Part shown: in pieces, positions 45,287 through 57,935 of the stretch
How positions within the stretch are numbered: the first letter of the stretch is position 1
Layout of the letters: the number at the start of each line of letters is the position of its first letter
Source of the DNA: Clarkia xantiana subsp. parviflora
Taxonomy: Eukaryota > Streptophyta > Magnoliopsida > Myrtales > Onagraceae
Length of the DNA stretch: 64,000 bases
Direction: 5' to 3'
Assembly (NCBI GenBank): GCA_036873135.1
Contig: JAPTYO010000001.1
Coordinates: forward strand, 47,541,774-47,605,773
Program-made: the position numbers and the translations under genes
Notes under the pieces: generated by a model
What the model was told of the DNA's origin: nothing
Database searches by the model: none
The model's input: the letters and a program-made list of their open reading frames with translations, nothing else

Positions 45287-46312
45287 AACCCACCTTAGTT
45301 CTTGCTTTGACGAGGAAGAACTAAGAACAAAATCTGACTTCTGGCGACTAGAGTATATATAGGTGCAAGTCAATGGGCTATTATAGGCTTAAAAATTGCA
45401 ATTAGTAGATAAATAATTAAAAAAAATATATTTTAGAATGGATCTTGCTAGGATCGTTAGGATGACGATCCTACTATCCAGCTCTAGATCTTACTCCAGG
45501 CCCGACTAATAATCCCGACTGATAAAGATCCTTAGGATCGACCGATTCTACGGTCCGAATCGCGATCCTAACATATATTTCAGTATATATATATTATTGA
45601 ATAGTGAGTTACCTGAGATAGCCAATGAAGGCTATAGTTAGAGTGAACGAAATGAAGAGTGTTTCTAGGAAAAAGCCTTCCATAGAAAGAAGCAGCAACA
45701 CCAGCAAAGAAGCAGTCTCCCCTAATTTGATCACTTGTCATGCTGGGTAATAGGGACCGAAATATTGTATTGAAGTCGTTCCCAGGAAGGTCATTCAAGA
45801 AGATTTGGTACTCATCAGGTGGAGTTTTCCCCTTCTTCTTACACAATCTCTCCACTGTTTCGATTATCTCGGTCACTGCAAATAACGAGTTCGGTCCCGA
45901 AGAACACCCCAAGTCGGCTATGGCAAGCCTCGTCACCGTCCCGAGCATACTGGAGTAGAGGCCGGTGATGGCTTCCTCCAATAAGGGTTTTGCTAAAGAC
46001 ATCGCCCTTCTCTGCTCAATTATTAAAAAAACACATCATTATGTATAAATGCAAACTAATTTATAATAGTTTGACGCTTCATCCTTAATTAAAGATTTTG
46101 AGTTCAAATTCCGCTTGAATAAAATATTCAGTTAGCATGGTATTAGTGCGTACGATTTCGATTCTAGGTGGCGCTGGAAAAAAAATATGTTACTACCTAT
46201 TAATACAGTTATAAGCCCATTATGTTAAGACCCAATTAAGGTCGGCCGAGGTAGTCTATTACGTTGTTTAGATCCCAAATGAGGTTAAGGCCGAGGTGTC
46301 CGGGAGGATGTT

Positions 46313-46560
46313 CACTACAAGAAATCAGGGTCAAATAAAACGAACTTTGACACGGGGTATTTAGTCGTTTCAAACTGGGACGTGTTTGAGTTGGATTAGG
46401 CACGAGGTACTGTTTAGCACGTGTACTGACACGGAGTGTTACCTCGTTTCAAATGTAAACGACTGTTTGGGACGATTTTGACACGAGGGATCTGACATAG
46501 GCGTACATCGTGCACAATTCGTTGATAAAACAAAATCTGACACGACCAAGATACGAATTA
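46313..46560. promoter_or_regulatory. 5' subterminal repeats of CACTA element
   Basis: The motif TGACACGGGG/TGACACGAGG and shorter forms (GGCACGAGG, GACACGGAG, GACGTGTTTG) recur about eight times in 250 bases in both orientations. In CACTA elements such clusters bind the TnpA-type protein. Confidence 0.75.
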
Positions 46561-46594
46561 TAAACGACCCCAATATTTGTGATAATAAGAAAAA

Positions 46595-46680
46595 ATATAG
46601 TCATTGCAGAGTATCGAACCTGCGACCATCAGCAATATGGCAGAATATGAGCGCGTTACCACTGGGCTAAGTGGTATCAT
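46595..46680 (-). other. tRNA-like segment inside CACTA element
   Basis: The minus strand reads TTAGCCCAGTGGTAACGCG (A-box like) and about 45 bases later GCAGGTTCGATACTCTGC (B-box and T-loop like). The anticodon arm does not fold convincingly, so it is a tRNA-derived remnant or SINE head rather than a working tRNA. Confidence 0.5.
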
Positions 46681-47220
46681 CCGTTAGTTTTACGCAGTCA
46701 TTTGTAGTTGATTTAATTATTTGCGGGCCTTGCATTTACCTTCAAAACGACCAAACACCCCATTAATACAGATTTACAGAGAGGTAGCAGAGCTGCATAT
46801 TTCTCAGAGTGCTGCGTAGAAGAAACATTCTGCAGTGGGTAATAATTATTTTCAGGTAATAATATGCAACTTGATCTCATAACTTGGGTTTTGATTCATC
46901 TTCTTTCAATTTTTGTGTTCAACTATCAAAGAATACTTGTTAGATATAAAGAAATATGAAAGTTTTTGTGCACACCAAGTGTTTGTGTATATGCCGTAGA
47001 GAGAATATTGGTTTATGTGGTTGGTATATGATGACATTGTGTGTGGTTGGTTTACTTATGTTTGTTGTTGTACATGAATTTGAAAAAAAGTCTGGTTGGT
47101 TTGTACTTTGTATATGCAAGGCTAAGTAAATGAGATGACTTAGTATTAGTTCGATGTTATGGTTATCTTACACAAGCTATTTAATTACTGACAGGGCATA
47201 CATAAGCGCAAGACGGATAA

Positions 47221-50200
47221 ATGGCCGAAGATCGCACATGGATGTGGCGTCGAAAGGATCGACATGGTGCGTTGTTTGACGAGTTCAAGGATGGTGTGAA
47301 ATCATTCATTCAATTTGCAGTTAACAACTCCGGCGAATGTGGACCAGTAACTGAAATCAAGTGTCCTTGCGTGAGATGCATGAATAGATACTATGAGGAT
47401 TTAGAAATTGTGAAGGTGCATTTATACAATCACGGATTTAAGGAAGGCTATACTTTTTGGAGGCATCATGGGGAGGTAGAAGGGGGTGTTGGAGTCAATA
47501 GTGGCCAAACCGTTGGAGGTGGAGATTATCAAACCGAGTATGAACAGTTGGTCATTGATGCAATGGGAGCCAATGCAGTTCCTCTCCACGACGACACCGA
47601 TGTGCCTACCTTTGATAAGGAAAGTTTCGATGCTTTGTTGAGAGATGCGAAGACACCTCTGTACGATGGTTGCCCGAATCATACAGTGCTATCTGCTATG
47701 TCTCAACTCCTGAACACAAAATCAGAAGGTCATGTTAGTGCACGGACTTTCGACGGTATTTTGAAAACAATAGGAGAAATACTACCGGTCGACCATAAGC
47801 TCCCCAAGAACTTTTACGAATGCAAGAAGAAAATGGGAAAGCTCGGCCTTGGGTATGAGAAGATACATTCATGCATTAACGGCTGTATGTTGTACTATAA
47901 AGAGGACATGCACTTGACTAGCTGCCGCATTTGCCATCATGACAGATACAAAGTTCCCCCATCTGGTAGAAAAAAGGGCATTCCACATCGAGTTCTCCGT
48001 TATTTACCCATCACTCCACGGTTGCAGCGCTTGTATATGTCGACGAAGACAGCCCCCCACATGACTTGGCATAACGAGCACCGTTCTCGAAGTGGAACTA
48101 TGGGACATCCATCTGATAGCGAAGCATGGAAACACTTTGATAGAACACACGAGGAATTTGCTTTGGAACCACGGAATGTACGACTAGGCCTTTGTACAGA
48201 TGGGTTTACACCGTTCGATCACTATGGAGCTCCGTACTCATGCTGGCCTGTAATTCTGACGGTGTACAATCTACCACCGTGGATGTGTATGAAAGAGCCA
48301 TATATGTTCTTGAATATGGTTATTCCCGGGCCAAGTCATCCAGGTAAAGATATTGATGTGTTCTTGAGGCCATTAGTGGATGAATTAACTTCACTCTGGT
48401 TTGATGGTGTACCATCCTATGACGCGTCACGCCAAGAGAGATTCACATTGCGGGCTGCCCTTATGTGGACAATCAGCGACTTACCAGCCTATGCAATGTT
48501 ATCTGGGTGGGGTACTCAGGGGAAAATGGCTTGCCCCTATTGTATGCATTTAGGGAATGCCATTACACTTAAGCACGGTGGGAAGGCATGTCATTTTGAT
48601 TGTCATCGCAAGTTTCTTCCCGAAGACCACCCTTTTAGGTTTCAAGCCGATGTTTTCCGGAAAGGAGTTATTGTTGATGAAGCACCACCGCCAATACTAT
48701 CCGGGGATGAAGTCTTTGCTTCGGTCTCTTTGCTACCAGATGTGACGTTCGGCAAACACCACAAGAGTGATAAAATTCTCGGATATGGCAAGGACCACAA
48801 CTGGAAAAAGAGGAGCATATTCTGGGAACTTCCATACTGGAAAACAGCGTTGATTAGGCATAACCTTGACGTGATGCACGTCGAGAAGAATGTATTTGAG
48901 AACGTGTTCAACACTGTGATGGACGTGAAAGGCAAGACAAAGGACAACGCTAAAGCGAGGATGGACTTGGCCATGTTATGTAATCGTCCAGAGCTTGAGT
49001 TGCAAGAACGGTCTGGGAAGATGTATAAACCCAAAGCAGCTTATTGTCTACTTCGGAAGCAACAACGCGATATTTACAAATGGCTTAAGAAGTTGAAACT
49101 CCCGGATGGCTACGGCTCAAACATTTCAAGGTGTGCAAACGTGGAAGAGGTCAAAATAACAGGACTGAAGAGTCACGACTGTCACATTATGCTACAGATG
49201 TTACTACCTGTAGCACTTCGAGATATGGTTCCAGACCCAATTTGGGAAGCCCTTGCTGAGTTAACATGTTTTTTCAGAGATATTTGCAGCCGTGTTGTGG
49301 ACGTAGCTCGTATTAGAGAACTGAAAGTGCAAATAGTTGAAACCATGTGCAAACTAGAAAAGATTTTCCCACCTGGTTTTTTTGATATTAGTGAGCATCT
49401 CCTGGTGCATCTTCCACTAGAGGCTGAGTTGGGAGGACCCGTTCAGTATCGCTGGATGTATCCATTTGAAAGGTACATCAACAAGTCAGCACATCCCGAG
49501 CATTCATCTTTTCGTTTTTCATCATATTAAATTACTTGTGTTTTCAGGTTTCTCCACGGTTTGAAGAAAAAGGTTGGGAACAAGGCTCATGTCGAGGCAT
49601 CAATTTGTGAAGCCTACATTATCCAAGAGACATCAACTTTTTGTTCATTCTACTTTGCGGACGGCATTGATTCAAGGATCAATAGAGGCCCACGGAATGA
49701 TGATGGTGGTGTACCTGTTGGTGAACATAGACTATCTGTATTTCGACATCCAATCCAACTCTATGGGCCGCGTAGTCGCACTTTCATGCCAGCTTCAGAT
49801 GTTGATGCAGCACACACCTATGTTATACTTAATACATTAGAACTGTCGCCATACATTGGGTAATCTAATGGCTATGCCTATCATCTATTTTTTTAGTTTG
49901 ATTGGTTTCCACTACCAGTAAACTTACCTAACCTCGTACAGGTTATTCGAGGATGCGATGAGGCAAGAACACGTGGATATGACACCTCAAGTACTCGACA
50001 TGCTCCTCCACACATCATTTGCTGATTGGTTGAAAGAATATGTTAGTATGAAAGTGTTGTTATAATTGTTTGTGCATTTGAAAGATTTTTCAAATTGTGT
50101 ATTAATAGTTGAATAATTGAAGGTTGAATCTCACATACATGAAGTTGCTGAAGGCGTTTACGAACTAAGTAGGGGACCCAGTACCATCGTGAAGACCTAT

Positions 50201-50893
50201 AATGGATGCTTTACAAATGGATTTAACTTTCACACACGTGAGCATGGAAGAGAACGGATAAGAGCAAACTCTGGTGTGTGCGTGAAAGGTCAGTGTGGTG
50301 GGGGTGGTGATTACAACAACTACTACGGTGCGATTGATGAAATATTGGAAGTGGAATACCTTGGTAGTCGTAATAGTGTGTGCTTACTGAAATGTCATTG
50401 GTATGACACGACGACGAAGATGCGAAAACATCCAAGACTTGGATTTGTAGAGTTAGACCCTCGGTCTTGCTATCCAACTGACGAGAAATTTGTTTTAGCG
50501 AGTCAAGTTGAACAAGTCTTCTATCTTGGGTATCCAGGAGGCCGGAGGGAAAGGAAGGATTGGGTTGCTGTCTGTAAGGGAAAATCGACGGGTAAATATG
50601 ACATTACGGGGGGTACGGAATCCTCTGCGGCAGACGATGAGTCGAGCAGTTTCCAGGCTGAACATATGGAAAATGAGGTTGCTTTGGACCTTCAGGAAGA
50701 GCTTGATAACACAGCCATTCTGATAGATCCTGGACAATTTGCGGAGGTTCAACCAATTGAGCTAAGTGTTGTGCTTCAGTTTGATGGGATGACAAGAGAA
50801 CAAGCAGCAGGTAGTAGCTTTCATGCTTTCGCTACAGGGGAAAATTCAGCTGGCGGGGAAAGTCACTCGGATGACACTGTTGAGTCTGATTAG
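47221..50893 (+). CDS. CACTA transposase (TNPD/tnp2 type)
   Basis: Four exons, 47221-49472, 49548-49859, 49942-50041 and 50123-50893, with GT...AG borders and consistent phases (2, 2, 0), give 1144 residues. The catalytic transposase should bind and cut the element ends in the nucleus. Domains in order: a transposase-associated zinc-finger-like N terminus (CPCVRC at 48-53, HLYNHGF, YTFWRHHGE), the tnp2 core (PF02992; RLGLCTDGFTPF, WPVILTVYNLPPW, GGKACHFDCHRKF, HNLDVMHVEKNVFENV), a DUF4218-type region (SHDCHIMLQ, YPFERFLHGLKKKVGN across intron 1) and a DUF4216-type region in exon 4 (DYNNYYGAIDEILEVEY). An acidic, Ser-rich tail ends in DDTVESD. An intron in the leader (about 46857-47193) is likely. 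No stop or frameshift seen. Confidence 0.93.
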
Positions 50894-51787
50894 GTTCTTT
50901 AATAGCTGCTGTCACGTTTGCTAGCTGTTTGATTGCTTAGATTGTTTAAGAGTTGATGTCATTCTGAGATTGCAGTTGTTTAAGCTGTATATTTAGCAGT
51001 GGACAACTTATTGACTTATGTTTTGGGAAAAAAAAATAACAGATTAAGGTATGTTGTTTGTTAGATGGCAGATGTGGTCCTGCAAAAAAAAGATGTCAAT
51101 TATGCAGTCTTGAACTTCGAATGTTTCAGTTTGTGTGTTGGACTGCTTCCACTGAGCTGTGTGGGTCATTCAGTGTTCTCAGTTGAATTGACTGCTTCTG
51201 GTTATATTGAGAGTGGTTATATTGAGACTAATCTGGATATGAATCGTAGACCAAAAACGTTTAAACCATGTATGTGCTGAGATTTGAACCTCCAATCTTT
51301 CAGTTTGATTGTTGGACTGCTTCCACTGAGCTGTGTGGGTCATTCAATAATATAGTTGAATGGTTATATTGAGATTGGTTATTAGTGACTACTCTGGATA
51401 TGCAATGAAGGACCAAAACAGGTAAAACCGTGTAATTACTGGGATTTGATCCTTTGATCTGTTTGTTATATCGATGCTATTCTTCCACTGAGCTGTGTGG
51501 ATCATTCATTAATGGTTAAGTTAAACAGAATACAGACATTGTCACAAACTATTAGCATGTTCCACAGAATAAGTTTTTGCAGGCTACTCTGACTTGGTTT
51601 GCAAAACACCATGGCATACCATGTATTAACAAACTACAATACATGCATGAATTTATGAGTGTTGAATCAAATTCATGCACGTATTGTGGTTTTTTAATAC
51701 GTTCATACCACATCCCCAAAATATACATCCTACTAAGAATTGTTGTCCTCAAAATGTTAACCAACTAAGTTGTCTTGTACGCGAGCG
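50894..51787. other. Spacer between the transposase and Ptta-like gene
   Basis: Tail-to-tail spacer between converging genes. It contains three tRNA-like repeats at 51112-51505; otherwise no feature recognised. Confidence 0.6.
51085..51510 (-). repeat. Three tandem tRNA-like repeats
   Basis: Spaced about 150-190 bp apart, each with CCACTGAGCTGTGTGG(G/A)TCATTC on the plus strand. On the minus strand this gives an A-box-like AGCTCAGTGG, and about 40 bases later a B-box-like GGTTCAAATCTC in the second copy and GGATCAAATCCC in the third. The first copy is more degenerate. They look like amplified tRNA-derived sequence inside the CACTA element. Confidence 0.5.
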
Positions 51788-53778
51788 TTAAACTTGGTCC
51801 GTTCGATCAGCACAGCCCACGTTATGTGTGTCCACACAGGGGGAAGACGGCTGACCTAACTTTGCAACAACGGCTGTCACAATCTCCTCAATCCACTCAG
51901 CTCGGAATTGATTCAATGCCAATCGTAACTGCTGTTCTTGTATAGACCCCACACCTCCAGTGAGCGATGGTGGGTAGTCCCTTTTCCTGGTTTGAACAAT
52001 ACCGTATATCCAGCCCTTATTCTTAAGGGAGCCGGTAGCTTTCTTCCATAGGGCAGCATCCCATCCTGCTTCTTCAACAGATTCAGCTGTCTTGTATTTT
52101 TCCAGCAGCAGAGCTTTATAGGTTTCCTTGCAACACAAAAAACATCGAACGGTAAATAAAAAGCAAATTCGATCAAGTTCCAAAAATTAACAACACGCGG
52201 TTCAAGTTTGAAACAGTGGTTACCATGACGTGTGCTGAACGTCTGTCTATGAAATCACTCACTTCACCCTTGCCTCGATGCATTTGCAAGAACAACTCCT
52301 CCTTTGTTGGTGGTCTCCCAAGCTCTTCAGCCTACAAGTCAGGGAAACAATTAATTTGAAACTTCATACATTAGTTATATCAAACAAAATGTCGATACAG
52401 CAAATGCATAACCATTCTTAATTCGTGCTCTGCAAACGAAACAGATCCACCGCTGTGTTTCCCTACACCGCCCTCCTTCTCCGTGTTTCTGTTTTTCTTA
52501 TTCTTTTCAGCCACGATCTGCCACTTTTCTTTAGACCAGATGCTGATTAACCCCACCCAATGCACTTGTTTGATCCATTTAGGCTTGTAGTCGATGCAAT
52601 CTGTGATTTCTGCAGATTTGGCTGCTTTCATGGCATCCCTCCTTGCAATTGCTAGCACGCTCCTGTATCGTTCGCCCATGCTTTTGTTGAATGCTTTGAA
52701 ATAGAGCCTATCCTCCTCCTCTGGCACACTCCACATACTCTGCATAATCAAACGATGTTATAGACAAGCATCTGTATTAAATCAAATCAGTTACACCATG
52801 AATGCTTAAACATGAGTCAAATCAACCAACTAACTAACCTTATAAATCTTCCACAAGTCATCCTTTGTTGATTCCGGAACATCTGTCCAGTTGGTAAATG
52901 GTCCAGGCCAATTACCTCTTAGTGCAACTGTCAAATCCCGTATAGCTGCGTTTGGTGCAATTCTACATTTAAAATGCATTCATATTGTTATTAAGCTATA
53001 TGCAATTAAGTGTGCTGAAATGACAGAACTTTGAATCAGATTTGGGAGAACATTTGTAACATGCCTAGGTACTTAAGGCTCATACTTACTTTCCATGTAG
53101 AATGATTAGTGATTCCTTCGCACCATCTGAGGACCCCATCCCACCAAACTTACCCATACTGATTCCACGAGCCGGCCTTGTTGTTACTTGTTGATTAGAA
53201 CCATTACGGACATCAGATGATTCAGTCGATCGGTTGGCTTCAATATTGTCCCCACTACTCGGGACGTTTACACGACCCGACGAATTACCTACCTCTCGAG
53301 GATTATGCTGGCTGCCACCATTAGAAGTCCTTCTGATAGACATTCTACGTGCAGGATAGGCTTCCCCATTATCAGCTTCATAATTCCTTCGGGTTTGATG
53401 ATTTTCACAGCCACTTCCTCGATTGTTCACCCGATATGCACCTCCCCGCCTGTTATTTCTGTTTGAATAAGATGGAATGTGGACATCACGTTCAACTACA
53501 TCGTCATCGTATTCATCACCGTAATCGACGTCATCAAACTCTTGTACAATCAGTTGGGAGTTATTCACGATTCCATGGGAAAAACGTGAGTCATCACCCG
53601 GATTCAGCCTTCTACGGGAAACAACAACATCTTCATCCTGCTCAGCCCGGTCTCGACTGTTTGCAGCCCCAAGGACAGCATTTAACATCCAATCATCCAT
53701 ATCGGGATTCAGCAAGTTTTGACCAAATCCCTGGAGATCATCTGCATTTCGTTTTGTACCGCAAATCTGCTGTCTCAT
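51788..53778 (-). CDS. Ptta/En/Spm-like accessory protein, minus strand
   Basis: Five exons, 53778-53090, 52962-52839, 52739-52413, 52331-52224 and 52126-51788; junction phases agree and give 528 residues. The first exon is acidic and Asn/Arg rich with a VDYGDEYDDDVVERD stretch and looks disordered. Exons 2-5 carry the plant transposase (Ptta/En/Spm, PF03004-like) pattern: VPESTKDDLWKIYK, KPKWIKQVHWVGLI, KNKKNRNTEKEGGVGKHSGG, ELGRPPTKEELFLQMH and DFIDRRSAHVM. The C-terminal part may be helical. It probably acts as the TnpA-like DNA-binding partner of the transposase, or a diverged version of it. It converges on the transposase gene, and its promoter side faces the satellite array. Confidence 0.85.
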
Positions 53779-54574
53779 ACTTTGTTATCTCAGTTAATTC
53801 CTGGCTGCAATTTACAAGCAAATCAATAATGTCCCATTAGTTTGTATATTATTAGCAACGTAGCTTACTGGTAAACCATTAATGTAATGCTGATTATTTA
53901 AACAACAGATAAGTAAATATGCAATTATTTTCAAGTTTACACATTTTAAAATCTATACCCCTCAAAAAGTTTAGCTTAAGCATCTGTTTCTGTTACAAAT
54001 TTTTTTTCCCCACATATAGATTCATAGCAGCAGGGTTTCGATATGGTATATCGAACATGGAAAGGGACATCTATCTATATATATATATATCTGCCCCAAA
54101 TCATACAACTCTTACAACTCATATACTTGCTGTAGTTTTTAATTAGAGTTAGTGAGTGATCTCTTGTCTGTAACCACACTTTGATAAAGCCTAGCTAGCT
54201 GCAGAATTCAAGATGTAATTGATTGACATTAAAATCAAGAACGTAGTTGTCTGGACGGCAATCTAGCTAAGGTTTCGGCAATCTACAGACGTATATTTGC
54301 ACAGAATTTGCAATTCACAAAATAATCTTCAAAGCTGAAATATGTGTTACTAATTACTAATTATATGCTAATTACATATTACAGATAGTCAATGTATTAC
54401 CTTTGACAGGTGGGTGGGCAGATCCAAGTGAAGAATGGAAGGTGGAGCTCTTCACCAACAAGCTGCGTGGGTTGTGAGTTCTGACTCAGAAAATAGACAG
54501 AAGGAATGCCTTTTGCTAATGCTAAAAACTGCAAAAAGGGAGGGAAATCACTAGTGCTTCCCGCCCACTCATAG
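53779..54574. promoter_or_regulatory. Upstream region of the minus-strand Ptta-like gene
   Basis: No ORF. The gene must start transcription here; a TATA-rich stretch lies at 54075-54092 and a leader intron is possible, since AG-like acceptors precede the ATG. No firm promoter call. Confidence 0.35.
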
Positions 54575-57500
54575 TTGACTTAAGGGTTTATTTAAGTTAA
54601 TAGGTATAATTAGTTTGACTAAGTTTAATGTGTGATTTAGGTTATCTACTAATCAATTAAGTTATATACTCGTGATTTAAGGTATATTGACTTATTTTTA
54701 AGTCAATTGACGTTAAATGACGTATTTGTTAGTGATTTACGGTATTCTCACTTAAATAAGCTTAACGTGTCATTTAAGTTATATACTCGTGATTTAAGGT
54801 ATATTGACTTATTTTTAAGTCAATTGACGTTAAATGACGTATTTGTTAGTGATTTACGGTATTCTCACTTAAATAAGCTTAACGTGTCATTTAAGTTATA
54901 TACTCGTGATTTAAGGTATATTGACTTATTTTTAAGTCAATTGACGTTAACTCCCGTAGTTGTTAGTGATATACGGTATTCTCATTTAAATAAGTTTAAC
55001 GTGTCATTTAAGTTATATACTCGTGATTTAAGGTATATTGACTTATTTTTAAGTCAATTGACGTTAAATGACGTATTTGTTAGTGATTTACGGTATTCTC
55101 ACTTAAATAAGCTTAACGTGTCATTTAAGTTATATACTCGTGATTTAAGGTATATTGACTTATTTTTAAGTCAATTGACGTTAACGGACGTAGTTGTTAG
55201 TGATATACGGTATTCTCACTTAAATAAGTTTAACGTGTCATTTAAGTTATATACTCGTGATTTAAGGTATATTGACTTATTTCTAAGTCAATTGACGTTA
55301 ACGGACGTAGTTGTTAGTGATATACGGTATTCTCACTTAAATAAGTTTAACGTGTCATTTAAGTTATATACTCGTGATTTAAGGTATATTGACTTATTTT
55401 TAAGTCAATTGACGTTAAATGACGTATTTGTTAGTGATTTACGGTATTCTCACTTAAATAAGCTTAACGTGTCATTTAAGTTATATACTCGTGATTTAAG
55501 GTATATTGACTTATTTTTAAGTCAATTGACGTTAACGGACGTAGTTGTTAGTGATATACGGTATTCTCACTTAAATAAGTTTAACGTGTCATTTAAGTTA
55601 TATACTCGTGATTTAAGGTATATTGACTTATTTTTAAGTCAATTGACGTTAACGGACGTAGTTGTTAGTGATATACGGTATTCTCACTTAAATAAGTTTA
55701 ACGTGTCATTTAAGTTATATACTCGTGATTTAAGGTATATTGACTTATTTTTAAGTCAATTGACGTTAACGGACGTAGTTGTTAGTGATATACGGTATTC
55801 TCACTTAAATAAGTTTAACGTGTCATTTAAGATATATACTCGTGATTTAAGGTATATTGACTTATTTTTAAGTCAATTGACGTTAACTCCCGTAGTTGTT
55901 AGTGATATACGGTATTCTCACTTAAATAAGTTTAACGTGTCATTTAAGTTATATACTTGTGATTTAAGGTATATTGACTTATTTTTAAGTCAATTGACGT
56001 TAAATGACGTATTTGTTAGTGATTTACGGTATTCTCACTTAAATAAGCTTAACGTGTCATTTAAGTTATATACTCGTGATTTAAGGTATATTGACTTATT
56101 TTTAAGTCAATTGACGTTAACGGACGTAGTTGTTAGTGATTTACGGTATTCTCACTTAAATAAGTTTAACGTGTCATTTAAGTTATATACTCGTGATTTA
56201 AGGTATATTGACTTATTTTTAAGTCAATTGACGTTAACGGACGTAGTTGTTAGTGATTTACGGTATTCTCACTTAAATAAGTTTAACGTGTCATTTAAGT
56301 TATATACTCGTGATTTAAGGTATATTGACTTATTTTTAAGTCAATTGACGTTAACGGACGTAGTTGTTAGTGATATACGGTATTCTCACTTAAATAAGTT
56401 TAACGTGTCATTTAAGTTATATACTCGTGATTTAAGGTATATTGACTTATTTTTAAGTCAATTGACGTTAAATGACGTATTTGTTAGTGATTTACGGTAT
56501 TCTCACTTAAATAAGCTTAACGTGTCATTTAAGTTATATACTCGTGATTTAAGGTATATTGACTTATTTTTAAGTCAATTGACGTTAACGGACGTAGTTG
56601 TTAGTGATATACGGTATTCTCACTTAAATAAGTTTAACGTGTCATTTAAGTTATATACTCGTGATTTAAGGTATATTGACTTATTTCTAAGTCAATTGAC
56701 GTTAACGGACGTAGTTGTTAGTGATATACGGTATTCTCACTTAAATAAGTTTAACGTGTCATTTAAGTTATATACTCGTGATTTAAGGTATATTGACTTA
56801 TTTTTAAGTCAATTGACGTTAAATGACGTATTTGTTAGTGATTTACGGTATTCTCACTTAAATAAGCTTAACGTGTCATTTAAGTTATATACTCGTGATT
56901 TAAGGTATATTGACTTATTTTTAAGTCAATTGACGTTAACGGACGTAGTTGTTAGTGATATACGGTATTCTCACTTAAATAAGTTTAACGTGTCATTTAA
57001 GTTATATACTCGTGATTTAAGGTATATTGACTTATTTTTAAGTCAATTGACGTTAACGGACGTAGTTGTTAGTGATATACGGTATTCTCACTTAAATAAG
57101 TTTAACGTGTCATTTAAGTTATATACTCGTGATTTAAGGTATATTGACTTATTTTTAAGTCAATTGACGTTAACGGACGTAGTTGTTAGTGATATACGGT
57201 ATTCTCACTTAAATAAGTTTAACGTGTCATTTAAGATATATACTCGTGATTTAAGGTATATTGACTTATTTTTAAGTCAATTGACGTTAACTCCCGTAGT
57301 TGTTAGTGATATACGGTATTCTCACTTAAATAAGTTTAACGTGTCATTTAAGTTATATACTTGTGATTTAAGGTATATTGACTTATTTTTAAGTCAATTG
57401 ACGTTAAATGACGTATTTGTTAGTGATTTACGGTATTCTCACTTAAATAAGCTTAACGTGTCATTTAAGTTATATACTCGTGATTTAAGGTATATTGACT

Positions 57501-57935
57501 TATTTTTAAGTCAATTGACGTTAACGGACGTAGTTGTTAGTGATTTACGGTATTCTCACTTAAATAAGTTTAACGTGTCATTTAAGTTATATACTCGTGA
57601 TTTAAGGTATATTGACTTATTTTTAAGTCAATTGACGTTAACGGACGTAGTTGTTAGTGATATACGGTATTCTCACTTAAATAAGTTTAACGTGTCATTT
57701 AAGTTATATACTCGTGATTTAAGGTATATTGACTTATTTTTAAGTCAATTGACGTTAAATGACGTATTTGTTAGTGATTTACGGTATTCTCACTTAAATA
57801 AGCTTAACGTGTCATTTAAGTTATATACTCGTGATTTAAGGTATATTGACTTATTTTTAAGTCAATTGACGTTAACGGACGTTATTTGACTTAGTTGTTA
57901 CTCAACTATGTATATTCACTTAGGTATATCATTTC
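54575..57935. repeat. 117-bp satellite array with higher-order repeat
   Basis: About 28 units of exactly 117 bp; the first full unit begins near 54710 and edge units are degenerate. Three main unit types differ near the start: TTAAATGACGTATTTG (A), TTAACGGACGTAGTTG (B) and TTAACTCCCGTAGTTG (C). A 12-unit block of 1404 bp is repeated: units 5-16 and 17-27 have the same order of types and private variants, apart from one B-type unit. Each unit holds a hairpin, TTGACTTA-TTTT-TAAGTCAA, and the palindrome GTCAATTGAC. Because 117 is a multiple of three, one frame stays open for over 1000 codons; I treat this as an artefact. Confidence 0.95.

Noticed and set aside
46595..46680. Functional tRNA gene
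   Set aside because: A- and B-box-like sequences are present but the anticodon stem does not pair, so only a tRNA-like remnant is claimed.
54707..57889. 1060-residue open frame over the satellite array
   Set aside because: It follows from a 117-bp unit (a multiple of three) repeated with near-identity. No leader, splice context or known domain supports it as a gene.
54575..57935. Possible CRISPR-like array
   Set aside because: Units are contiguous without unique spacers and the genome is a plant; it is a tandem satellite.
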